Assembly: GCA_049324875.1 (NCBI GenBank)
Contig: JBMONC010000043.1
Location: 28,530-92,529, forward strand
Direction: 5' to 3'
DNA: 64,000 nucleotides
Source: JAWLHU01 sp049324875
Lineage (GTDB): Bacteria; Bacillota; Sulfobacillia; Symbiobacteriales; Symbiobacteriaceae
Made by a program: the position numbers and the translations under genes. A model generated the notes under the pieces. It searched no databases, was not told the origin of the DNA, and saw nothing but the letters and a program-made list of their open reading frames with translations. Of the stretch, positions 57,458 to 64,000 are shown piece after piece (position 1 is the stretch's first letter; each line of letters begins with the position of its first letter).

Positions 57458-59234
57458 GGGGAAGCCCCTCCTTCCCGCCGAAGGCGGTCCAGATGGCGTA
57501 GCTCAAGTAGCCGGCACAGGTGGCGAAGGCCGCCCCCGTCCTGACCTCGCCGGTCTGCTCATCGATCGCCTCGCAGGCGATCCCGTTATCCATGGGGGCG
57601 TGGGTGATCAGCCACCGGGCCCGCTCCCGCCGCATCGGCATCAGCAGGCTGTTGGCGGCGCTCAGGATCCAGGGGTGCTCGGCGTGGGTGCAGCCCAGCT
57701 CCTCAAAGGGGGTGCCGGTGAAGGCGTGCCGGTACTCGGGCGAGCGGATGAATGCCAGGGTCGCCAGGTAGACCGGGTCGTCCCAGCCGCAGAAGCCGTG
57801 GAAGGGGAGCATCTGCAAGGAGCCCGGCGGCTCGTCGTAGAACCGGTAGCGCCCCGCCAGGTCCACCTCCCAGGCGAAGCGGCCCTCCTTGACACAGTGG
57901 GCCCAGATCGCCTGCCGCACCCGCTCCGCCTGCGCCTCCAGGGCCGGCCCATCGCCCAGCCCCAGCCCGGCGGCGGCCCGCAGCCCCCGCCAGACCAGCA
58001 CGTTGTCGTAGGTGCAGTAGGGGTAGACCGGCAGGTCGTCGGTGGGCAGCAGGAAGGTCTCGTAGAGGTCAATCTGTGGATGCTTCTTGGTGGCCAGCAC
58101 GGCGAGAATCCGGCCGACCACCGACTGCACCGCCGGCTCCGCCAGCACCGACCGGTCGCCGGTGGCCGAGACGTACTGCTCCAGCGCCAGGAGCGGCGCC
58201 ATCAGCTCGTCCAGCTCGAAACCTGGCTCCAGCACCACCCCGTCGATGTACCGGCTGTGGATCCCCACATTCCGGCCCTGCCTGCCGAAGGCGTACGCCA
58301 GCATCTCCCGGGCGCAGCCCGGGTCGCTGATCAGCAGGGCCGGGAAGGACCAGTAGAGCGCATCCCGGTCCCAGTAGGCGGCGCTGACGTAGTAGCGCGG
58401 GCTCCGGGAGGTGACCGAGACCAGCTCCTCGGTGTCCAGCGTCCGGCCGGTGGCGTAGAAGCGGTTGAAGAGCAGGTTCAGGTTGAGCACCCGGTCCAGA
58501 TCCGGGTCGCCCACACTCCGCCGCCGCTCCCCCAGCCAGGCCAGCGTCTCCGCCAGCAGCCGGTCGAAGCCGGTCCGCTCCATCTCCCGGGCGGCGGTCA
58601 CCGCCCCGACCTCCTCCAGGCCGACCCCCCAGAAGAGGGTCAGCTCCGCCTCCGCTCCCGGGGCCAGCTCCGCCGACCGCCAGACGCCGAAGCGCTCCGG
58701 ATCGCCGGGGGCCTCGTAGCCCGCCCCCTCTGCCAGGGGCGCCAGAGAGAAGAGCGTCACCGTGGCGCGGAAGTCCAGCACCGGGCCCTCGGTCCAGCGG
58801 CTGGTGTAGTGATAGCGGGCGCCCTCCAGCGGCTTCGACTCATTGATCGTGTGCAGCGTCTCGCCCCAGTGGCCCCGGAAGCCCAGGACCACCCGGGCCG
58901 GCTCATCCCCGGCCCGGATCGAGAGCCGGGTGATGAACCCCCGCTGCCCCACCGGGGCCAGGTAGAGCCCCCGCACCGCCAGGCCGCCCGCCCGGCCCGC
59001 AAAGGCAGGGACCCAGCCGCCCTGCCGCTCCCAGGTCAGCCCTTCCAGCGGGACGGGCCGGCCGTTCACCTCCACCGATGGCAGGAGCAGCGGGGCGCCC
59101 ACCATCTCGATCAGGCCGCGAAATCCCATGTGCAGGACGTTGATCGACTCGATCCCCCCGTCATCCTCCCGGATGGTCGGCAGGGCCACATACTCATTTC
59201 CGGTCGGCAGGAACCTCACGGCAGACAACCCCAT
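57450..59234 (-). CDS. Six-hairpin glycosidase-like protein, N-terminal beta-sandwich
   Basis: 594 residues. The first 220 form beta-rich sequence (PTGNEYVALPTIREDDGGIE, GQRGFITRLSIRAGDEPARV). The rest is an (alpha/alpha)6 barrel with YYVSAAYWDRDALYWSFPAL, NVGIHSRYIDGVVLEPGFEL, YPYCTYDNVLVWRGLRAAAG and AEHPWILSAANSLLMP. The RDALYWSFP motif resembles GH15/GH125-like sites. Distantly paralogous in layout to the next gene. Substrate presumably an alpha-linked oligosaccharide brought in by the operon's ABC transporter. Confidence 0.72.
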   Translation of the reverse strand: MGLSAVRFLPTGNEYVALPTIREDDGGIESINVLHMGFRGLIEMVGAPLLLPSVEVNGRPVPLEGLTWERQGGWVPAFAGRAGGLAVRGLYLAPVGQRGFITRLSIRAGDEPARVVLGFRGHWGETLHTINESKPLEGARYHYTSRWTEGPVLDFRATVTLFSLAPLAEGAGYEAPGDPERFGVWRSAELAPGAEAELTLFWGVGLEEVGAVTAAREMERTGFDRLLAETLAWLGERRRSVGDPDLDRVLNLNLLFNRFYATGRTLDTEELVSVTSRSPRYYVSAAYWDRDALYWSFPALLISDPGCAREMLAYAFGRQGRNVGIHSRYIDGVVLEPGFELDELMAPLLALEQYVSATGDRSVLAEPAVQSVVGRILAVLATKKHPQIDLYETFLLPTDDLPVYPYCTYDNVLVWRGLRAAAGLGLGDGPALEAQAERVRQAIWAHCVKEGRFAWEVDLAGRYRFYDEPPGSLQMLPFHGFCGWDDPVYLATLAFIRSPEYRHAFTGTPFEELGCTHAEHPWILSAANSLLMPMRRERARWLITHAPMDNGIACEAIDEQTGEVRTGAAFATCAGYLSYAIWTAFGGKEGLPHG

Positions 59235-59247
59235 TCGGTCAGGATGA

Positions 59248-59273
59248 GGGGAGCGGCCCGCAGGCCGCTCCCC
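59248..59273. terminator. Intercistronic hairpin after the binding-protein gene
   Basis: Perfect 11-bp stem GGGGAGCGGCC/GGCCGCTCCCC with loop CGCA, six bases past the binding-protein stop. Without a T-tract it probably protects the upstream mRNA and raises binding-protein yield. Confidence 0.6.
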
Positions 59274-59279
59274 AGGCGC

Positions 59280-60554
59280 CTACTTCATCAGGTCCTCCAG
59301 CTTCTTCTTGGCATTGGCCAGCGCCTCGGCGGGCGTCAGCTTGCCCAGCTTCGCCTGCTCCAGCTCCTTGCCCACGCCGTCGGTCATCTCGTTCCACTTG
59401 TCGATCACCGGCGGGACCACCGGCGAGTTGAGGGCGTCGAAGACCGCCTTCCGGGTGGCGGGCGGGCTCTGCTTCAGATAGCCCTCCACCAGCTTCGGGT
59501 CGGAGACCGCCGGCAGCTCCCAGGAGGCATCGACCCGGACCTTGGCCGCCTCCGGGCTGCTGGTCAGGAACTTGGCCCACTTGTAGGCCGCCTCGGCGTG
59601 CTTGGTCTTGGCAGAGACGGCGACGGCGTTGGCGAAGAAGTGGTGCGCCTTCTGCGTGTTGCCCGGCTCCACCTGGATATCCCACGGGAACGGGGCATCC
59701 TTGAAGGCACCGAACATCCAGATCCCGGTGTGGAGCATGGCGATCTTGCCTGCCTTGAAGAGATCGCCGTCGCTCTGGCCGGCCATCTGGGCATCGGTGG
59801 GCTGGATCTTGTGCAGGTGGATCCGGTCCACCAGGTACTGGAGCGCCTCCACGTTCTCCTTGGAGTCGATCACGACCTTATCGCCGTCCAGGATCTTTCC
59901 GCCGTTCTGGGCGATGGTCTTGTAGAACTCCCAGAACTGGACCGGCTTGTAGGAGCCCCAGACCCCCGCCTGGGCGTCGGTCAGCTTCTTGGCCGCCTCG
60001 ATCTCATCCTTCCAGGTCCAGCTTGCCGTGGGGTAACCCACCTTCGCCTTGTCGAAGAGATCCTTGTTGTAGAAGAGGAGCACGGTGGAGAAGGTCTCGA
60101 CGAGCCCGTACTGCTTGCCCTGGTACTGGAAGACCTGGTGCGCCTTCGGGTAGAAGATCTTCTCCAGGCCGTCCTTCTTCGCCATCTCCGTCAGGTCCAG
60201 CAGGGCGCCCTTCTTGGCGTAGGTGACGAAGTTCTCGTAGTTCAGCTCGAAGGTGTCGGCCACGGTCCCACCGGAGACAGCGGTCTGCAGCTTGGTCCAG
60301 TACTGGTCCCAGGCCACCGCCTGCACCTCAATCTTGATGTCGGAGTTCTGGGCCTCGAAGGCCTTGACGATCAGATCCAGGTCCTTCACATGGTCCGGGG
60401 CGGCCGAGAAGGTCATGTAGGAGATGGTGACCGGCTCCTTCTTGGCCGGGGCGGGTTCGGGCTTGACGGGCTCAGCCGGCTTGCTGCCGCTGCACCCCGC
60501 CACCAGGAGCATCAGAAGAGCCATCAGCAACGCTCCGAAACGCTTGGCATGCAT
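59280..60554 (-). CDS. Sugar ABC transporter substrate-binding lipoprotein
   Basis: 424 residues, family 1 binding protein (MalE/UgpB-like). Lipoprotein signal MHAKRFGALLMALLMLLVAGC gives an anchored cysteine after residue 20. Then TISYMTFSAAPDHVKDLDLI, VQAVAWDQYWTKLQTAVSGG and AEAAYKWAKFLTSSPEAAKV, which are typical. It is preceded by a 120-base spacer with a small hairpin and followed by the stabilising hairpin, both consistent with tuned expression. No ATPase gene is in the operon, so a shared MsmK/MalK type ATPase is expected elsewhere. Confidence 0.93.
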   Translation of the reverse strand: MHAKRFGALLMALLMLLVAGCSGSKPAEPVKPEPAPAKKEPVTISYMTFSAAPDHVKDLDLIVKAFEAQNSDIKIEVQAVAWDQYWTKLQTAVSGGTVADTFELNYENFVTYAKKGALLDLTEMAKKDGLEKIFYPKAHQVFQYQGKQYGLVETFSTVLLFYNKDLFDKAKVGYPTASWTWKDEIEAAKKLTDAQAGVWGSYKPVQFWEFYKTIAQNGGKILDGDKVVIDSKENVEALQYLVDRIHLHKIQPTDAQMAGQSDGDLFKAGKIAMLHTGIWMFGAFKDAPFPWDIQVEPGNTQKAHHFFANAVAVSAKTKHAEAAYKWAKFLTSSPEAAKVRVDASWELPAVSDPKLVEGYLKQSPPATRKAVFDALNSPVVPPVIDKWNEMTDGVGKELEQAKLGKLTPAEALANAKKKLEDLMK

Positions 60555-60674
60555 GGGCGAATCCTCCTCGTGAGTTCGTACGGAAGCTGCGGGAACGGAG
60601 CGCCGGCCCAGGCCCCGGGTTGCCGGACCGGTTCAGTGAGGAACCGAACCGAGAGACGTGAAACCCCCTTCTGG

Positions 60675-61493
60675 TTACCCTTTGATGCCGCTCAGGGTGA
60701 CCCCCTTGATGAACTGCTTCTGGGCGACCAGGTAGACCAGGATCATCGGCATGACGTTTAGCACGGCGCCCGCCATCACCAGGTTCCATTCCGTGGCCCA
60801 CCGCCCCTGAAGGGTGGCCAGTCCCAGGGGCAGGGTCATGAACTTCGGATTGCTGGTGACGACCAGGGGCCAGAGGAAGGCGTTCCAGTTGCCCATGAAG
60901 GTGAAGACCATCAAGGTGCTCAGCGCCGGACGGGAGAGCGGCAGGATGATCCGCCAGAAGACCGTCCAGTGGCTGGCGCCGTCCACAAAGGCCGCCTCCT
61001 CCAGGGAGCGGGGGATGGTCAGCAGGAACTGGCGCATCAGGAAGGTGCCGAAGGCGCCGAAGAAGCCGGGAAGGATCAACGCCTGGTAGCTGTCGGTCCA
61101 GCCGATCAGCGTCATCAGGATGAAGAGCGGGGTGAGGGTCACCTGCTGCGGGATCATCAGGGTGGCCAGGTAGAGCAGGAAGATGGCATCCCGTCCCCTC
61201 CACTGGAGCCGGGCGAAGGCATAGGCCGCCATCGAGGCGGTCAGCAGGTGGCCGGCGGTGGCGGTGACCGCCACGAAGAGGCTGTTGAGGAAGAAGCGCC
61301 CGACGGGGAAGGTCTCCGCCACCCGGCGGTAGTTCTCGGTGGTGAAGGGGTCGGGGATCAGCTTCGGCGGCATCGCCAGGACGCCGGTGTTGGTCTTGAA
61401 GGAGGTGGAGAGCATCCAGAGGAAGGGGAAGATCATCCAGAGCGCCGCCGCCGTCAGCAGCAGGTAGGCGAGGAAGGTCTTGAGCTGCTTCAC
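60675..61493 (-). CDS. Carbohydrate ABC transporter permease, MalG type
   Basis: 272 residues with six helices. The EAA loop that contacts the ATPase reads EEAAFVDGASHWTVFWRIIL then PLSRPAL. C-terminal FIKGVTLSGIKG is the usual MalG-like end. Twelve... codons-scale spacing (11 bases) follows the MalF-type gene. Confidence 0.94.
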   Translation of the reverse strand: MKQLKTFLAYLLLTAAALWMIFPFLWMLSTSFKTNTGVLAMPPKLIPDPFTTENYRRVAETFPVGRFFLNSLFVAVTATAGHLLTASMAAYAFARLQWRGRDAIFLLYLATLMIPQQVTLTPLFILMTLIGWTDSYQALILPGFFGAFGTFLMRQFLLTIPRSLEEAAFVDGASHWTVFWRIILPLSRPALSTLMVFTFMGNWNAFLWPLVVTSNPKFMTLPLGLATLQGRWATEWNLVMAGAVLNVMPMILVYLVAQKQFIKGVTLSGIKG

Positions 61494-61504
61494 CGGCGCA
61501 CCCC

Positions 61505-62386
61505 CTACTCGTAGTGGACCCAGCGGCGCTGCAGGCGCATCTGGATCAGCGTGGCGGCGAAGACCAGGGCGAAGAGCGCCCAGGACATGGCGGAGGCGTA
61601 GCCCATCTTGCCGTAGCGGAAGGCGTGGTTGTAGATCTCCGCCACCAGCACGGTGGTGGCGCCCGCCGGCCCGCCGTTGGTCATGATGTAGACCTGGTCG
61701 AAGACCTGAAATGAGTTGATCAGCGAGATGATCACCACGAAGAAGCTGGTCGGGGTGAGCAGTGGGAGGGTCACGTGCCGGAACTTATGCCAGAGGCCGG
61801 CGCCGTCCAGGCTGGCCGCCTCGTAGTAGTCGTCGGGAATCCCCTGCAGCCCGGCCAGGTAGAGGACCGCCACAAAGCCGAGGTCCTTCCAGACCGAGGC
61901 CAGGATGATCGCTGGCATCGCCCAGTGCTCGTCAAAGAGCCAGGCCGGACCGGCGATGCCCACCAGGGAGAGCAGGTAGTTGACCACGCCGTAGACCGGG
62001 TTGAAGAGCCACCGCCAGATCAGCGCCACCGCCACCCAGGAAGAGACCACCGGGAGGAAGAAGGCGGTGCGGTAGAAGGCCCGCCCCCGGAGCGGGAGGT
62101 TGAGCGCCAGGGCGACACCCAGCCCGACCGCCACCACCAGGGGGATGTAGCCGCTGATAAAACGGAAGGTGTGGCGGAGCGCCGCCCAGAAGTCGGCATC
62201 GCTCAGCAGGCTGCGGAAGTTCTCCCAGCCCACGAAGACCGGCGCCGAGAGCAGATCCCAGGAGTAGAAGCTGAGGCCCAGCGAGGCGAAGACCGGGCCG
62301 AGGGAGAAGATGAGGAACCCCAGCAGGTTCGGCAGCAGGAAGAGCAGGACCACCCCGGCCTTCCGCCAGCCCTTGTCGCCGACCAT
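61505..62386 (-). CDS. Carbohydrate ABC transporter permease, MalF type
   Basis: 293 residues, six helices, EAA loop EAASLDGAGLWHKFRHVTLP. The start is placed at ATG 62386, six bases after AGGAGG; another ATG at 62392 touches that Shine-Dalgarno sequence and is unlikely. It begins ten bases after the ROK regulator stop. Confidence 0.94.
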   Translation of the reverse strand: MVGDKGWRKAGVVLLFLLPNLLGFLIFSLGPVFASLGLSFYSWDLLSAPVFVGWENFRSLLSDADFWAALRHTFRFISGYIPLVVAVGLGVALALNLPLRGRAFYRTAFFLPVVSSWVAVALIWRWLFNPVYGVVNYLLSLVGIAGPAWLFDEHWAMPAIILASVWKDLGFVAVLYLAGLQGIPDDYYEAASLDGAGLWHKFRHVTLPLLTPTSFFVVIISLINSFQVFDQVYIMTNGGPAGATTVLVAEIYNHAFRYGKMGYASAMSWALFALVFAATLIQMRLQRRWVHYE

Positions 62387-62396
62387 GTGCATCCTC

Positions 62397-63587
62397 CTAT
62401 GACTGGACCAGTACCACGTTCGTCTCGTCCCGCCGGTTGATGGGCACCCGGAAGGCCTGCTCCAGCACCAGCAGAGCCGCACCCCGGACCCAGGCCGCCT
62501 GGCCCAGCTCCGCCGGCACCACCGGCAGGTCGGCCATCACCGGGAAGGCCTGCCCCGCCACCGCCCTGCGGATCGGCTCCAGCAGGAGCTCGCCCGCCTG
62601 CAGCAGCGCCTCGCCGCCCACCACCACCCGATCGGGGCTGATCAGGTTGACGGCGTTGGCAATGGCGACGCCGATCAGCTCGCCGGCCTCCCGCAGATGG
62701 CGGACCGCTTCCGGGTCTCCCGCCTGCGCCCGGCGGATCAGCTCCTCCCGGGGCAGTCCGGACCGCCGCTCCAGACCGGCGTCGCCGGCCAGCGCCTCCA
62801 GGCACCCCCGCCGACCGCACCGGCAGAGCGGCCCGTCCGGCGCCACCAGGCTGTGGCCGATCTCGCCGGCGCCGTAGCGGAAACCACGGTGGAGCCGCCC
62901 GCCCACGATCAGCCCGGCGCCGATGCCCACGCCCACGGTCAGGCAGAGCAGCGTCTCCGCCCCCCGGCCCGCCCCGTGCCACCGCTCCGCCAGGGCGACG
63001 GCGTTGGCGTCGTTGTCCACCAGGACCGGCACCTGCAAGGCCTCCTCCAGCACCTGCCGGAGGGGGAGCCCGGCCCAGTCCGCCACATAGGGGTTGATCG
63101 TCGCCCCTGTCTCGGGGTCGACCACCCCTGGCATCACCAGCCCGGCGCCCAGCAGGGGGCCCAGCTCATCGGACGCCCCCTCCGCCGCCTCCCGGACCGC
63201 CGCCAGCAGCGTCGCCACCACCGCCCGGTCGCCATCGGCCTGGGTGAGGGGCCGGACCACGGTGTGGCAGACCTCGCCGTGCAGGTCGACCACCCCCACC
63301 GTCACCTGCTCGGGGCCCAGCTTGATGCCCAGCACGCTCATCGCCCGGGCCCGCAGCCGGAGCAGGGTGGGCCGGCGGCCGGGGTCGGGGCTCTCCAGGC
63401 TCCCCACCTCCTGCACCAGCCCCTGCCGGATCAGCCGCCCGGTGATCACCGTGATGGTGGACCGGCCCAGCCCGGTCCGCTCCGCCAGCTCCACCCGGGT
63501 CACCGGCTCGTGCCGGCGGATGGTGTCCAGCACCAGCGCCTCGTTCCACTCCTTGATCAGCTGCCTGTCACCAGGGCGCAGCGCCAT
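62397..63587 (-). CDS. ROK-family transcriptional regulator (XylR/NagC type)
   Basis: 396 residues: N-terminal winged helix (ALVLDTIRRHEPVTRVELAE, RTGLGRSTITVITGRLIRQG) and a C-terminal ROK sugar-binding domain. VPVLVDNDANAVALAE carries the sugar-binding Asp/Asn residues, GVGIGAGLIVGG is the family signature and CRCGRRGCLEALAG the zinc motif. First gene of the sugar operon; two palindromes in its promoter are likely its own operators. ATG follows GGAGGG. Confidence 0.93.
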   Translation of the reverse strand: MALRPGDRQLIKEWNEALVLDTIRRHEPVTRVELAERTGLGRSTITVITGRLIRQGLVQEVGSLESPDPGRRPTLLRLRARAMSVLGIKLGPEQVTVGVVDLHGEVCHTVVRPLTQADGDRAVVATLLAAVREAAEGASDELGPLLGAGLVMPGVVDPETGATINPYVADWAGLPLRQVLEEALQVPVLVDNDANAVALAERWHGAGRGAETLLCLTVGVGIGAGLIVGGRLHRGFRYGAGEIGHSLVAPDGPLCRCGRRGCLEALAGDAGLERRSGLPREELIRRAQAGDPEAVRHLREAGELIGVAIANAVNLISPDRVVVGGEALLQAGELLLEPIRRAVAGQAFPVMADLPVVPAELGQAAWVRGAALLVLEQAFRVPINRRDETNVVLVQS

Positions 63588-63672
63588 GACCGGTCCCTCC
63601 CCGCCGATTCGTTGGGGGAGATAATTCGGCTATCAACTGATCAATCCTCTTCCCAGAACTCACATTTTCCAA

Positions 63673-63720
63673 ATTCTTTAAAAGAATCTAGTCCACTTAG
63701 TTCATCATTTGAACCAAGTG
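63673..63720 (-). promoter_or_regulatory. Two palindromes upstream of the ROK gene (candidate operators)
   Basis: CACTTAGTTCA (63694-63704) and TGAACCAAGTG (63710-63720) are inverted arms with one mismatch, of the TTAGTT-N-AACYAA form bound by XylR-like ROK repressors. ATTCTTT-A-AAAGAAT lies at 63673-63687. A weak promoter TTCAAA-17-TAGATT overlaps them. The region 63588-63745 holds no gene. Confidence 0.55.
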
Positions 63721-63763
63721 GCCGCATGTAGGTCCCGCACACGGCCGGTGGGTACGCTGACTA

Positions 63764-64000
63764 CCACGGATTACACGGACCAACACGGATTACACGGATA
63801 AAGACATAATTATATAATAATGGGGGTGGTGCCCATTTGCATTGTGGTACTGGTGCGAAGCACCAGTACCACTCATGAAAAAAGCCCATTCACATTTTTA
63901 TAAATGTATTTGTTTTATCCGTGTAATCCGTGTAACCACCATGGTGCGGTGCTTCGCACCAGCACCCCTGATGAAAAGGGCACGAACCCCATCATTGTAA
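63764..64000. repeat. Second locus of the ATCCGTGTAA/hairpin repeat element
   Basis: An inverted copy of the ATCCGTGTAATCCGTG motif (63764-63800), then a variant hairpin GTGGTACTGGTGC-GAA-GCACCAGTACCAC at 63844-63872 (two adjoining arms) followed by ATGAAAAAAG, then a direct copy from 63914 with the hairpin at 63943-63966 and ATGAAAAGGGCACGAACCCC. It runs off the window. AT-richer than the neighbouring genes; no gene seen. Confidence 0.85.

Noticed and set aside
1..64000. tRNA, rRNA, integrase or transposase genes
   Set aside because: I looked for tRNA-like arms and for mobile-element proteins and found none; the only mobile-looking sequence is the hairpin repeat.

Overview
The window is a GC-rich, densely coded bacterial chromosome segment with one 100-base assembly gap (52111-52210). 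Strong Shine-Dalgarno sequences, frequent GTG/TTG starts, lipoprotein-type binding proteins, a YaaR/DUF327 gene and an 11-subunit complex I without NuoEFG point to a high-GC Bacillota lineage such as Symbiobacterium. That placement is inference from gene content, not from a marker gene. No rRNA or tRNA gene was recognised.

Layout. 1-3.5 kb: tungsten/molybdenum aldehyde:ferredoxin oxidoreductase with its own MoaD-like protein, diverging from an AlaX-type alanyl-tRNA editing protein. 3.6-11.3 kb: a dicarboxylate-type module made of a TAXI binding protein co-transcribed with a CitA/DcuS-like sensor kinase and response regulator, then a second TAXI binding protein, a fused TRAP permease and an L-2-hydroxyglutarate oxidase that appears to start at CTG. 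11.4-12.1 kb: an HD-GYP protein. 12.3-23.3 kb: nuoB, then nuoACDHIJKLMN, each unit with its own near-consensus promoter. 23.6-26.2 kb: a GMC oxidoreductase and a HAD phosphatase.

26.4-28.5 kb holds the most novel-looking locus. A TPR protein without a DNA-binding domain is followed by an unlisted 42-residue secreted pre-peptide and a convergent XRE regulator. The TPR and XRE promoters share an 18/20 identical block laid over the -10 element, so this looks like a peptide-signalling cassette of RRNPP type. 28.6-29.0 kb and the last 240 bases carry copies of an AT-richer repeat with a covarying hairpin.

29.0-41.0 kb: phosphofructokinase, D-amino acid aminotransferase, a secreted protein of unknown function, a patatin-like lipase, a soluble chemoreceptor, O-acetylhomoserine sulfhydrylase, an M20 peptidase/SDR/creatininase operon, and a small HTH gene with two paralogous membrane proteins. 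41.0-52.3 kb: YaaR, a UGA-interrupted peroxiredoxin that is best read as a selenoprotein (Sec at the peroxidatic position, candidate SECIS just downstream), MetX-like acyltransferase, Nudix, endonuclease III, HEAT protein, degenerate receiver, hemL, ClC, MazG-like, phosphoesterase, lipase and a gap-broken MFS gene. 52.3-63.6 kb: a sugar operon (ROK regulator, two ABC permeases, binding protein, two six-hairpin glycosidases and a GH31 glycosidase).

Functionally the window combines a proton-pumping NADH/ferredoxin-side-free complex I, an inducible TRAP uptake route that delivers substrate to a quinone- or O2-linked oxidase, glucoside uptake and hydrolysis, methionine synthesis by the acetylhomoserine route, and a putative peptide-sensing switch.
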